A stretch of 64,000 bases of DNA from Rhizobium sp. P32RR-XVIII (GTDB lineage Bacteria; Pseudomonadota; Alphaproteobacteria; Rhizobiales; Rhizobiaceae), in the NCBI RefSeq assembly GCF_012641395.1, contig NZ_JABAIH010000002.1:434001-498000 (forward strand). Direction: 5' to 3'. The notes beneath the pieces were generated by a model. That model saw only the letters and a list, made by a program, of their open reading frames with translations. It was not told the origin of the DNA and did not search any database. Below, piece by piece: positions 26,857 through 35,117 of the stretch (the stretch's first letter is position 1; each line of letters starts with the position of its first letter). Made by a program: the position numbers and the translations under genes.

Positions 26857-27132
26857 ATGAACAAGAATGAACTCGTGTCCGCAGTTGCCGAAAAGGCTGG
26901 CCTCACCAAGGCTGACGCTGCTTCCGCGGTCGACGCTGTTTTCGACGTTGTCCAGGCTGAACTGAAGAACAAGGGCGACATTCGTCTCGCCGGTTTCGGC
27001 AGCTTCACCGTTTCTCATCGCGCTGCTACCAAGGGCCGCAACCCGTCCACCGGCGCCGAAGTCGATATTCCGGCTCGCAACGTGCCGAAGTTCACGCCCG
27101 GCAAGGGCCTGAAGGACGCCGTCAACGGCTAA
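26857..27132 (+). CDS. hupB: DNA-binding protein HU
   Basis: This 91 aa HU-type nucleoid protein opens MNKNELVSAVAEKAGLTKAD, with the beta-arm region FGSFTVSHRAATKGRNPSTGAEVDIPA that inserts into the DNA minor groove. HU compacts and bends DNA without sequence preference. AAAGGGGTGG precedes the ATG. It has its own terminator, and the gene order lon-hupB is conserved in many Proteobacteria. Confidence 0.98.
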   Translation: MNKNELVSAVAEKAGLTKADAASAVDAVFDVVQAELKNKGDIRLAGFGSFTVSHRAATKGRNPSTGAEVDIPARNVPKFTPGKGLKDAVNG

Positions 27133-27180
27133 TCAGATTTGCTTGGCCGCCGGGTAACGAGACCGGCAGTCCAGGTTTTG

Positions 27181-27206
27181 AAGGGTTCGGCGCAAGCCGG
27201 GCCCTT
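27181..27206 (+). terminator. Terminator of hupB
   Basis: AAGGGTTCGGC-GCAA-GCCGGGCCCTT forms an 11-bp stem with two G-T pairs and a GCAA tetraloop, 48 nt after the hupB stop. The trailing T-run is short (CTTACGTT). Confidence 0.6.
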
Positions 27207-27272
27207 CTTACGTTGGGGCGATCGCGAGAACTCGCGTCTGAATGGCGGCGCAGACGAGTGGAAAACGCGCGG

Positions 27273-27290
27273 TTGTCATCTGCCTGTCAC
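27273..27290 (+). promoter_or_regulatory. Pho box upstream of the phytase-like gene
   Basis: TTGTCAT (27273-27279) and CTGTCAC (27284-27290) repeat with the 11-bp period of a PhoB site, 52 bp before the ATG at 27343. Each heptamer differs from CTGTCAT at one position. Confidence 0.65.
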
Positions 27291-27342
27291 GGCGGTCCCG
27301 CAGAAAGCCCAGGTTTCGAATATTCGATACATGGGGGTTTTC

Positions 27343-29541
27343 ATGACTATTCTATCGCGCAAGGCAGCGCTGGCTGCCGTGCTCCTCGCATCCGTTGCAT
27401 TTCCGGCGGCTGCAGAGCCTGTATTCAATCGTATTGCGTCCTTCCCGGTCGCCTCGAACCTGCCGTCCGACAAGGACAAGCTGTCGACGACCTCTGCCGA
27501 GATCATCACCGCAACCGATGACGGCAACACGCTGATCTACAGCGACAGCCCGCTCGGTGCGATCGGCTTCATCGACATCACCGACGCCAAGGCGCCGAAG
27601 GCGCTCGGTACGCTGATGATGGACGGAGAGCCGACCTCCGTCACCTCAACCGCGGGCAAGGCGCTCGTCGCCGTCAACACCGGCGAGAGCAAGCAGAATC
27701 CGTCGGGCCGCCTGGCGATCGTCGATGTTGCGACCAAGAAGATTGAAAACACCTGCGATCTCGGCGGTCAGCCGGATTCGATCGCTCTGAACAAGGACAA
27801 GACGCTCGGCACCATCGCCATCGAGAACGAGCGTGACGAAGACATTGACGACGGAAAGATCCCGCAGATGCCGGCCGGCGACCTCGTGATCTTCCAGGTC
27901 AAGAACGGCACCGTCGATTGCGGCACGATCAAGCATGTGACGCTGACTGGCCTTGCCGGCGTTGCCCCGGAAGATCCGGAGCCGGAATTCGTCTCGTTCA
28001 ACAGCCAGGATGAGATTGCGCTCACGCTGCAGGAAAACAACGAGATCGTCATCATCGACGGCAAGACCGGCACGGTGAAGACGCATTTCTCTGCCGGCAG
28101 CACGGACCTTTCCGGTATCGACACGAAGAAGGACGGCGCGCTGAAGTTCACCGGCGAACTGAAGGGCGTGCTTCGCGAGCCCGACGCCGTAAAGTGGCTG
28201 GACGACAACCGTCTCGTCGTCGCCAATGAAGGCGATTATAAAGGCGGCTCGCGGGGCTTCACCATCTTCGACAAGACCGGCAAGGTCCTCTACGAATCCG
28301 GCGCTTCCTTCGAGCGCGCCGTTGCCACGACCGGCCACTATCCGGAAGGCCGCTCCTCGGCCAAGGGCGTCGAGCCGGAGGGCCTGGAGCTCGCGAAGTT
28401 CGGGGGCGACCAGTACTTCTTCCTTCTCGCCGAACGCGCTTCGGTCGTCGGCGTCTACAAGGACACCGGCGCCGAGCCGCAGCTCGTTCAGCTTCTGCCG
28501 TCGGGCATTGGTCCCGAAGGTGCGATCGCTATCCCGCAGCGCAACCTCTTCGCCACCGCCAACGAAACCGATCTCGGCGAAGATGGCGGCCCGCGCTCGC
28601 ACGTCATGATCTATGAGCGTGCCGAAGGCGAGAAGGCCTATCCGCAGATCGTCACCGCGGAGAAGGACGGCAATCCGATCGGCTTCGCAGCGCTCTCGGG
28701 CCTCGCCGCCGTTCCGGAAAAGGCTGGCCAGCTCTTCGCTGTCAGCGACAGCGTGCTCGGTATGCAGCCGACGATCTATACGATCGACGCGACACAGAAG
28801 CCGGCCGTCATCACCGATGCGCTCGTCGTCAAGCGTGACGGCGCGGCTGCCCAGAAGCTCGACATCGAAGGCGTTGCCGTCGACGAGAAGGGCTGGTTCT
28901 GGCTCGCTTCGGAAGGCAACACCGAGAAGCTGCTGCCGCATGCGCTCTACCACGTCAACCCGAAGGGTGAGATCAAGGCAGAGATCGCGCTGCCGAAGGA
29001 ACTGACGGACAATGAGATCCGCTACGGTTTCGAAGGTGTGACGATCATCGGTTCCGGCGACGATGCAACGCTGTGGATGGCGGTTCAGCGCGAGTGGAAG
29101 GATGACGAGAAGGGCTTCGTCAAGCTCGTCTCCTACAATCCGAAGAGCAAGGAATGGGGCGCCGTGCGCTACCCGCTCGATAAGTCCGAGAACGGCTGGG
29201 TCGGCCTGTCGGAAATCTCCGCCCATGGCGACAGCGTCTACATCATCGAGCGCGATAACCTCGTCGGCGATGCAGCCAAGCTGAAGAAGCTCTACAAGGT
29301 CGCCATATCAGACCTGAAGCCCGCCAAGCTCGGTGGCGAGCTGCCGGTCGTCAAGAAGACCGAAGCCCACGACTTCGTCAACGAGCTGAAGACTGCGACC
29401 AACGGTTACGTGCTCGACAAGCTCGAAGGCTTCACCTTCGACGCGTCAGGCAAGGCCTATGCCGTCACCGATAACGATGGCGTCAGCGATTCTTCCGGAG
29501 AGACGCTGTTCTTCCCGGTCACCCTGACCGCGACGAACTGA
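27343..29541 (+). CDS. Secreted phytase-like esterase domain protein
   Basis: This 732 aa protein has a signal peptide (residues 1-24, ending FPAAAEP). The N-terminal part looks like a beta-propeller (repeated segments around GDLVIFQVKNGTVDCG and NNEIVIIDGKTG). The C-terminal half contains VEPEGLELAKFGGDQYFFLLAERAS, LDIEGVAVDEKGWFWLASEGN and YGFEGVTIIG, the pattern of the esterase-like phytase family (PF13449 type). By its Pho box it is probably induced by phosphate starvation and would release phosphate from organic esters in the periplasm or medium. Start chosen at the ATG at 27343, with GGGGGT 5-6 nt upstream. Confidence 0.85.
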   Translation: MTILSRKAALAAVLLASVAFPAAAEPVFNRIASFPVASNLPSDKDKLSTTSAEIITATDDGNTLIYSDSPLGAIGFIDITDAKAPKALGTLMMDGEPTSVTSTAGKALVAVNTGESKQNPSGRLAIVDVATKKIENTCDLGGQPDSIALNKDKTLGTIAIENERDEDIDDGKIPQMPAGDLVIFQVKNGTVDCGTIKHVTLTGLAGVAPEDPEPEFVSFNSQDEIALTLQENNEIVIIDGKTGTVKTHFSAGSTDLSGIDTKKDGALKFTGELKGVLREPDAVKWLDDNRLVVANEGDYKGGSRGFTIFDKTGKVLYESGASFERAVATTGHYPEGRSSAKGVEPEGLELAKFGGDQYFFLLAERASVVGVYKDTGAEPQLVQLLPSGIGPEGAIAIPQRNLFATANETDLGEDGGPRSHVMIYERAEGEKAYPQIVTAEKDGNPIGFAALSGLAAVPEKAGQLFAVSDSVLGMQPTIYTIDATQKPAVITDALVVKRDGAAAQKLDIEGVAVDEKGWFWLASEGNTEKLLPHALYHVNPKGEIKAEIALPKELTDNEIRYGFEGVTIIGSGDDATLWMAVQREWKDDEKGFVKLVSYNPKSKEWGAVRYPLDKSENGWVGLSEISAHGDSVYIIERDNLVGDAAKLKKLYKVAISDLKPAKLGGELPVVKKTEAHDFVNELKTATNGYVLDKLEGFTFDASGKAYAVTDNDGVSDSSGETLFFPVTLTATN

Positions 29542-29566
29542 GCCGTCATCGACCGGACGAAATAAG

Positions 29567-29596
29567 AAGGCCGGGCGAAAGCCCGGCCTTTGCTTT
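29567..29596 (+). terminator. Terminator of the phytase-like gene
   Basis: AAGGCCGGGC-GAAA-GCCCGGCCTT makes a 10-bp stem with a GAAA tetraloop, followed by TGCTTT, 25 nt after the stop codon. Confidence 0.9.
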
Positions 29597-29612
29597 GTTG
29601 CGAGCCCGATTT

Positions 29613-29689
29613 CCGTCATCCTCGGCCTTGTGCCGAGGATCTGCTGGCCGTGAGTAGTTAGATGCTCGGCACAAGGCCGAGCATGACGG
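29613..29689. repeat. Inverted pair of palindromic intergenic repeats
   Basis: Two near-identical 28-bp units face each other: 29613-29640 and 29662-29689, each itself a hairpin (CTCGGCCTTGTGCCGAG core). The arms differ at only a few positions. Palindromes with a CCGTCAT-CTCGG-type core are widespread between rhizobial genes. It lies between the phytase-like terminator and the aldo/keto reductase gene. Confidence 0.75.
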
Positions 29690-29720
29690 AGTGGGCGTGG
29701 TCAGCCGCCTTCCGTTCAGC

Positions 29721-30707
29721 CTACCAGCGCTGGTGGACATGCGGCGCAACCAGCCGCTCGTAGATTTCGCGGGTGGCATCCATCACATCATGAGACAGCG
29801 GCGCGAGGCTGGCCGCCGCCGCATTGGCCTTCGCCTGTTCGGCGTTGCGCGCGCCCGGGATAACTACGGTGACCGCATCATTCATGAGGATCCACCGGAG
29901 CGCGAAGGCCGCCATGGTGGCACCCTGCGGCACCAGTTTGCGCACCTCCTCGACAGCCTTCAAGCCAACTTCGAACGGCACGCCCGCGAAGGTCTCGCCG
30001 ACATCGAAGGCTTCGCCGTGGCGGTTGAAGTTGCGGTGGTCGTCGCTTGCGAAGTTAGTGTCGCGGGTGATCTTGCCGGAGAGCAGACCGCTTGCGAGCG
30101 GCACGCGCGCGATCACGGCGACGTTCCTCTGACGGGCTTCCGGGAAGAACAGATGATCCGGACGCTGGCGGAAGATGTTGTAGATGATCTGGATGCTTTC
30201 GACGCCCGGAAATTCGATCGCTTTCAATCCCTCCTCGACCGTCGAGACGCTGACGCCGTAGCCCTTGATCTTGCCGGCCTTCTGCAATTCGTTCAGGCCC
30301 TCGAACACCTCCGGCCGGTAAAGCACTTCGGTCGGCGGGCAGTGAAGCTGCACGAGATCGAGACTATCGACCTGCAGATTCTTCAGGCTGCGGTCGATGA
30401 AGCTTTCGAGGTTGGCCTTCGTGTAGCCGTCGGCGACATGAGGGTTGAGCCGGCGCCCGGCCTTTGTGGCCACCATTGGGCGCACGCCGCCACGGCTCTT
30501 CAGGACATCGGCGACGATCTTTTCCGATCGGCCGTCGCCGTAAACGTCGGCTGTGTCGATGAAGGTCATGCCGGCGTCGAGCGCGGCATTGAGTGCGGCC
30601 CGTCCATCAGCCTCGCTGACATCGCCCCAGGAACCGCCGATCTGCCACGCGCCGAAGCCGACATTGCTTACCGAAAACGGCATACGGCCGAAAGAATGCT
30701 GTTTCAT
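29721..30707 (-). CDS. Aldo/keto reductase family protein
   Basis: This 328 aa NADPH-dependent oxidoreductase with a TIM-barrel fold has catalytic residues visible as Asp and Tyr in DTADVYGDGRSE, Lys in MVATKAGRR and His in LVQLHCPP. The C-terminal VVIPGARNAEQAKANAAAA is the cofactor-binding region. Carbonyl substrate unknown. The start at 30707 is supported by GGAGGA 6 nt upstream; an open frame extends 45 codons further but is not coding. It is divergent from a cupin gene. Confidence 0.92.
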   Translation of the reverse strand: MKQHSFGRMPFSVSNVGFGAWQIGGSWGDVSEADGRAALNAALDAGMTFIDTADVYGDGRSEKIVADVLKSRGGVRPMVATKAGRRLNPHVADGYTKANLESFIDRSLKNLQVDSLDLVQLHCPPTEVLYRPEVFEGLNELQKAGKIKGYGVSVSTVEEGLKAIEFPGVESIQIIYNIFRQRPDHLFFPEARQRNVAVIARVPLASGLLSGKITRDTNFASDDHRNFNRHGEAFDVGETFAGVPFEVGLKAVEEVRKLVPQGATMAAFALRWILMNDAVTVVIPGARNAEQAKANAAAASLAPLSHDVMDATREIYERLVAPHVHQRW

Positions 30708-30944
30708 GGGAATCCTCCATTCGTAATAAAAAGCTTGCACGGCGACTATCAGCCGGACACCGACCCGACAAGCGCGCACGCCGGAAAATAGGGCGGCGGC
30801 TTGCTTCTTCGAGAACGCGGTCGGTGGACAAGGGGAGGGCAAGACAAACCGGCGCGCAAGGCTTCCCTGCTACACTTCAAATGAGGTCATCGATAACCTA
30901 GGTTCTGCAGAAGCGGCGGATCAATCAACGAAGAGAGACTCATC

Positions 30945-31346
30945 ATGGAAATCAAGACAGCCGGTTCCCGGCCTTCGGCAAGAGGTTCCTCCGACTATTT
31001 TGTCGGCTCCGTGCGGCTCGATCCGTTGATCGAAGCACCGGACCCGGCGCGGGTGAGGGCCGCCCATGTCACGTTCGAGCCGGGAGCGCGCACCGCGTGG
31101 CATACGCATCCCTTGGGGCAGACGCTTATCGTTACGTCAGGCAAGGGGCTCGTTCAAAGCTGGGGAGGAGAAATTCAGGAGATTCGCCCGGGCGACACCG
31201 TCTGGTTCGCGCCCGGTGAAAAGCATTGGCATGGCGCCAGCCCGGAAACGGCTATGACGCATATCGCGATCCAAGAATCACTCAACGGCAGCGTTGCGGA
31301 CTGGATGGAGCAGGTCAGCGACGAGCAATACGCCGGACGGGCCTGA
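30945..31346 (+). CDS. Cupin domain protein (YhhW/QdoI-like small cupin)
   Basis: This 133 aa single-cupin protein has metal ligands apparent in [18 protein letters not shown] (His, His, and a Gln/Glu position) and [17 protein letters not shown]. Similar small cupins are often encoded near aldo/keto reductases or oxidoreductases and may act as isomerases or dioxygenases; the substrate is unknown. It is divergent from the aldo/keto reductase gene with 237 bp between. GAGAGA precedes the ATG. Confidence 0.88.
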   Translation: MEIKTAGSRPSARGSSDYFVGSVRLDPLIEAPDPARVRAAHVTFEPGARTAWHTHPLGQTLIVTSGKGLVQSWGGEIQEIRPGDTVWFAPGEKHWHGASPETAMTHIAIQESLNGSVADWMEQVSDEQYAGRA

Positions 31347-31478
31347 CCAGCTGCCAGCGTTAGTAAAATGCGGCGGACGGCCAGGGTCCTGAGCCTCGCT
31401 GCCCGCCGCTCTCGCTGGGCTCTGGGCTTTGCTTTGAAAACAATTTCCGGACTGTCATGGTTTTGTCTCCAAACCTGC

Positions 31479-31506
31479 TTGACACTAAAAGGCGAACCCC
31501 TTAGTT
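31479..31506 (+). promoter_or_regulatory. Candidate promoter of the tRNA-Asp pair
   Basis: A perfect TTGACA (31479-31484) is followed after 16 bp by TTAGTT (31501-31506), about 70 bp before the first tRNA. The -10 match is modest. Confidence 0.4.
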
Positions 31507-31575
31507 AGCCGCTCATCGAAGCGGCCAGCCCGTTTCGATAAGGATGCGAAAGCTCCGGATGACTTGAAATGAAGT

Positions 31576-31652
31576 GCGGGTGTAGCTCAGTCGGTTAGAG
31601 TGCCGGCCTGTCACGCCGGAGGTCGCGGGTTCGAGCCCCGTCACTCGCGCCA
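31576..31652 (+). tRNA. tRNA-Asp (GTC), copy 1
   Basis: The 77-nt cloverleaf includes an encoded CCA end. The acceptor stem is GCGGGTG with CACTCGC, the anticodon stem CCGGC/GCCGG with anticodon GTC at 31610-31612, and the T-loop TTCGAGC. It is sequence-identical to copy 2. Confidence 0.97.
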
Positions 31653-31697
31653 TTTTGAGATGTGCCGCAAGGCGTTCCGGCCTTTCCTCCACGATGC

Positions 31698-31774
31698 GCG
31701 GGTGTAGCTCAGTCGGTTAGAGTGCCGGCCTGTCACGCCGGAGGTCGCGGGTTCGAGCCCCGTCACTCGCGCCA
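31698..31774 (+). tRNA. tRNA-Asp (GTC), copy 2
   Basis: This is a second, identical 77-nt tRNA-Asp starting 122 bp after the first, with 45 bp of unrelated spacer between the two. Probably both are cut from one transcript. Confidence 0.97.
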
Positions 31775-31825
31775 TTCTTTCCAAGCCGTGCGCCTCTCGG
31801 TTTGCTGCCATGCGGCCGTCGCAAC

Positions 31826-31853
31826 TTGTATGGATTTCTCACGGCTGTATAAG
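31826..31853 (+). promoter_or_regulatory. nuoA: Candidate promoter of the nuo operon
   Basis: TTGTAT (31826-31831), a 16-bp spacer and TATAAG (31848-31853), about 150 bp before the nuoA start. This is the best vegetative match between the tRNA pair and nuoA; a second start from TTGCAC near 31890 is possible. Confidence 0.4.
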
Positions 31854-32003
31854 GTCGCCTCGTGACAGTGCCAATTGGCTTTCTAAAAGTCTTGCACCAC
31901 GGCGCTGCCTGCGCTAACCACGGCGTGTTGCAACGCACGTACGCTTGCTCGGGGCATTTGCCCGTTGCGCCGCCCGGCGCACCGGCAAGTAGGGATGAAC
32001 ATG

Positions 32004-32369
32004 ATGACTGAACTTCTCAGTTCCTATATTCCGATCGCGATTTTCATCGGCATCGCCTTGGTTATCGGCCTGGCGCTTCTCATTGCGCCCTTTGCCGTGG
32101 CCTTCAAGGCGCCGGATTCGGAAAAGCTTTCCGCATACGAATGCGGCTTCAATGCATTCGATGACGCGCGCATGAAGTTCGACATCCGATTCTATCTCGT
32201 TTCGATTCTCTTCATCATCTTCGACCTCGAGGTCGCCTTCCTCTTCCCCTGGGCCGTTTCCTTCGGCGCCATCGGCTGGTTCGGCTTCTGGTCCATGATG
32301 GTCTTCCTCTTGGTGCTGACCATCGGCTTTATCTATGAATGGAAAAAGGGAGCCCTGGAATGGGAGTAG
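32004..32369 (+). CDS. nuoA: NADH-quinone oxidoreductase subunit A
   Basis: This 121 aa membrane subunit of complex I has three helices and the conserved loop [31 protein letters not shown], containing the family Cys at the quinone-site loop. First gene of the nuo operon. ATG codons at 31995, 32001 and 32004 are all in frame; 32004 gives the usual [10 protein letters not shown] opening. It overlaps nuoB by 10 bp. Confidence 0.97.
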   Translation: MTELLSSYIPIAIFIGIALVIGLALLIAPFAVAFKAPDSEKLSAYECGFNAFDDARMKFDIRFYLVSILFIIFDLEVAFLFPWAVSFGAIGWFGFWSMMVFLLVLTIGFIYEWKKGALEWE

Positions 32370-32944
32370 CCCCAAGCGACAAGGCGCTCGTCGCGCCGCA
32401 TCCGAAAGGCGTCATTGATCCGGTAACGGGCAAGCCGATCGGCAACGACAGCGCGTTCTTCGGCGAAGTCAACGATGAACTGGCCGACAAGGGCTTTCTC
32501 GTTACCTCGACCCGCGATCTGATCACTTGGGCTCGCACGGGCTCGCTGATGTGGATGCAGTTCGGTCTCGCCTGCTGCGCCGTCGAAGGCCTGATGCAGG
32601 TCTCGGGTCCGCGTTACGACTTGGAGCGTTTCGGTGTTGCCCCTCGTGCCTCGCCGCGTCAGTCTGATGTCATGATCGTTGCCGGCACGCTCACCAACAA
32701 GATGGCGCCCGCGCTCCGTAAGGTCTACGACCAGATGCCGGAACCGCGTTACGTCATCTCGATGGGATCCTGCGCCAATGGCGGCGGCTATTACCACTAC
32801 TCCTATTCGGTTGTGCGTGGTTGCGACCGTGTCGTTCCCGTCGATATCTACGTGCCGGGCTGTCCTCCCACGGCAGAAGCTCTGCTTTACGGGGTGCTGC
32901 TTCTGCAGAAGAAGATCCGGCGCACCGGAACGATCGAGCGCTAA
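32360..32944 (+). CDS. nuoB: NADH-quinone oxidoreductase subunit B
   Basis: NuoB (194 aa) carries the terminal [4Fe-4S] cluster N2 that passes electrons to quinone. Cluster ligands are the adjacent cysteines in FGLACCAVE, one in [15 protein letters not shown] and one in [10 protein letters not shown]. The start at 32360 lies inside the end of nuoA, indicating coupling. Confidence 0.98.
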   Translation: MGVAPSDKALVAPHPKGVIDPVTGKPIGNDSAFFGEVNDELADKGFLVTSTRDLITWARTGSLMWMQFGLACCAVEGLMQVSGPRYDLERFGVAPRASPRQSDVMIVAGTLTNKMAPALRKVYDQMPEPRYVISMGSCANGGGYYHYSYSVVRGCDRVVPVDIYVPGCPPTAEALLYGVLLLQKKIRRTGTIER

Positions 32945-32959
32945 GGGCGGAGGACTGTC

Positions 32960-33562
32960 ATGACTGAAGCATTGAGCGAACTGTCTTCATATCTCCGCGA
33001 AATGCGCGGCGATCTTTTTCTCGATGCATCCATCAGCTACGATGAGCTGAACGTAACTGCAACGCCGGAAACGATTTTGGCGCTGCTGACGTTCCTGCGC
33101 GACGACGCGCGCTGCGGCTTCGTCAGCATGATCGATATTTGCGGTGTCGACTGGCCGCAGCGCGAGAAGCGTTTCGACGTCGTCTATCACCTCCTGTCGC
33201 CGAAGCGGAACCTGCGCATCCGCATCAAGGTCGCCGTGGCTGACGGTGAGTCGGTGCCGTCGGCAACCGCCGTCTACAGGGGTGCCGAGTGGTTCGAGCG
33301 CGAAGCCTGGGACATGTACGGCATTTTCTTCTCCGGTCATGCCGACCTGCGCCGCCTTCTCACCGACTACGGCTTTGAAGGTCATCCGCTGCGCAAGGAT
33401 TTTCCGACGACAGGCTACGTTGAAGTACGCTACGACGATACCGCAAAACGGGTCGTTTACGAGCCTGTTGAGCTGAAGCAGGAATTCCGCGACTTCGACT
33501 TCCTGTCGCCATGGGAAGGCACGGAGTACGTATTGCCGGGAGACGAGAAGGCGGCGAAGTGA
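32960..33562 (+). CDS. nuoC: NADH-quinone oxidoreductase subunit C
   Basis: This 200 aa peripheral-arm subunit has the NuoC signature [36 protein letters not shown] and the segment [20 protein letters not shown]. It helps form the quinone-cavity side of the arm together with NuoB and NuoD. It is separate from nuoD, unlike the fused NuoCD of enterobacteria. GGGCGGAGG lies before the ATG. Confidence 0.97.
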   Translation: MTEALSELSSYLREMRGDLFLDASISYDELNVTATPETILALLTFLRDDARCGFVSMIDICGVDWPQREKRFDVVYHLLSPKRNLRIRIKVAVADGESVPSATAVYRGAEWFEREAWDMYGIFFSGHADLRRLLTDYGFEGHPLRKDFPTTGYVEVRYDDTAKRVVYEPVELKQEFRDFDFLSPWEGTEYVLPGDEKAAK

Positions 33563-33635
33563 AGATGGGGCTTGATTTTCATGAAGCCCATCGGTTTGCC
33601 GTCTCATGCCAATTGCCAGCGCGGAGCGCTTCGCT

Positions 33636-34826
33636 ATGACTGAACATAACGTTCGCAACTTTACGATCAACTTCGGACCGGAACACCCGTCTGCGCACGG
33701 TGTTCTTCGTCTTGTCCTTGAGCTTGACGGCGAAATTGTGGAGCGCGCCGATCCTCATATCGGCCTGCTGCATCGCGGTACCGAGAAGCTCATTGAAACG
33801 AAGACCTATCTGCAGGCCGTTCCTTATTTCGACCGCCTCGACTACGTGGCGCCGATGAATCAGGAACACGCTTTCGCGCTCGCCGTCGAAAAGATGCTGA
33901 AGCTCGAAATTCCGATTCGCGGTCAGCTGATTCGCGTTCTCTACTCCGAAATTGGCCGAATCTTGTCGCACATCATGAACGTGACGACGCAGGCGCTGGA
34001 CATCGGCGCCATGACTCCGCCGCTCTGGGGCTTCGAAGAGCGCGAAAAGCTCATGGTATTCTATGAGCGTGCCTGTGGTGCGCGTATGCACTCGGCCTAT
34101 TTCCGCCCGGGCGGCGTTCACCAGGACATTCCGCCGGAGCTCGTCGAGGACATTGGAAAGTGGTGTGACCCATTCCTCAAGGTTCTTGACGATATCGAAG
34201 GCCTGCTGACGGGCAATCGCATCTTCAAGCAGCGTAATGTCGACATCGGCGTGGTGTCTCTGGCGGACGCCTGGTCGTGGGGCTTCTCGGGCGTCATGGT
34301 TCGCGGTTCGGGCGCTGCCTGGGATTTGCGCCGCTCGCAGCCCTACGAGTGCTATTCCGATCTCGAGTTTGATATTCCGATCGGCAAGAACGGCGACTGC
34401 TACGACCGCTACCTGATCCGCATGATCGAAATGCGTCAGTCCGTCCGCATCATGAAGCAGTGCGTCGAGCGCCTGATGGGTGACGCCAGGACCGGCCCGG
34501 TTTCGTCGATCGACGGTAAAGTAGTTCCACCGAATCGCGGCGAGATGAAGCGGTCGATGGAAGCGCTGATTCACCACTTCAAGCTCTATACCGAAGGCTA
34601 CCGTGTTCCGGCCGGCGAAGTTTATGCGGCGGTCGAAGCACCGAAGGGCGAATTCGGCGTCTACCTCGTCGCCGATGGTAGCAACAGGCCTTACCGCTGC
34701 AAGATCCGTGCACCGGGTTACGCCCACCTGCAGGCAATGGACTTCCTTTGCAAGGGACACCTGTTGGCTGACGTCTCGGCCATTCTCGGCTCGCTCGACA
34801 TCGTGTTCGGCGAGGTGGACCGCTGA
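33636..34826 (+). CDS. nuoD: NADH-quinone oxidoreductase subunit D
   Basis: This 396 aa 49-kDa subunit forms the quinone-binding cavity with NuoB. Family blocks visible: [21 protein letters not shown] near the N-terminus (quinone-site His), [14 protein letters not shown] and [18 protein letters not shown] [11 protein letters not shown]. Start at 33636 ([10 protein letters not shown]) is preferred over an ATG ten codons upstream. Its stop overlaps the ATG of the next small gene (TGATG at 34824). Confidence 0.98.
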   Translation: MTEHNVRNFTINFGPEHPSAHGVLRLVLELDGEIVERADPHIGLLHRGTEKLIETKTYLQAVPYFDRLDYVAPMNQEHAFALAVEKMLKLEIPIRGQLIRVLYSEIGRILSHIMNVTTQALDIGAMTPPLWGFEEREKLMVFYERACGARMHSAYFRPGGVHQDIPPELVEDIGKWCDPFLKVLDDIEGLLTGNRIFKQRNVDIGVVSLADAWSWGFSGVMVRGSGAAWDLRRSQPYECYSDLEFDIPIGKNGDCYDRYLIRMIEMRQSVRIMKQCVERLMGDARTGPVSSIDGKVVPPNRGEMKRSMEALIHHFKLYTEGYRVPAGEVYAAVEAPKGEFGVYLVADGSNRPYRCKIRAPGYAHLQAMDFLCKGHLLADVSAILGSLDIVFGEVDR

Positions 34827-35101
34827 TGCAGCTTGCCGCGCTTTCAGCAGTCTTGTTCCTGTTGGCATCCGGAGCGTCAGCTCAGGACAATCAGGGATTC
34901 GGACAGAAGCTGGGCGCGCCCGAAGTAGCGCCGCCTCCGGCCGCGAACACCTCCATGAGCGTGCTGTTGTCCCAGGGCTATGAAATCAAGGCTGCCGTTC
35001 CAAACGGCAACAAGTTCGTTGTGTTTATGCAGAAAGACCAGTCGGCCTATGCCTGCGAGATGCAGTCTCTGACTGCCTCCCGGTGTGGGACCCTAAACTG
35101 A
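34826..35101 (+). CDS. Small secreted hypothetical protein inside the nuo operon
   Basis: This 91 aa protein has a Sec signal peptide (residues 1-19, LSAVLFLLASGASAQ) and a mature part with two cysteines near the end (YACEMQS, SRCGTLN) that could form one disulfide. Its ATG overlaps the nuoD stop and it ends 16 bp before nuoE, so it is made with complex I. It is not a standard complex I subunit, and a predicted periplasmic location puts it on the other side of the membrane from NuoD and NuoE. I do not recognise a family beyond a rhizobial conserved hypothetical. Possible roles are assembly or stability of the complex, or an unrelated job; unknown. Confidence 0.85.
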   Translation: MQLAALSAVLFLLASGASAQDNQGFGQKLGAPEVAPPPAANTSMSVLLSQGYEIKAAVPNGNKFVVFMQKDQSAYACEMQSLTASRCGTLN

Positions 35102-35117
35102 CAAGGCGTGAGAAAGA

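Noticed and set aside
31452..31469. Pho-box-like CTGTCAT-GGTT-TTGTCTC upstream of the tRNA genes
   Set aside because: Only the first heptamer matches; the second matches at about four of seven positions, and a tRNA gene is not an expected PhoB target.
31560..31800. Integration site of a mobile element at tRNA-Asp
   Set aside because: Both tRNA copies are complete, and no integrase, phage or transposase gene lies in the 45-bp spacer or nearby.
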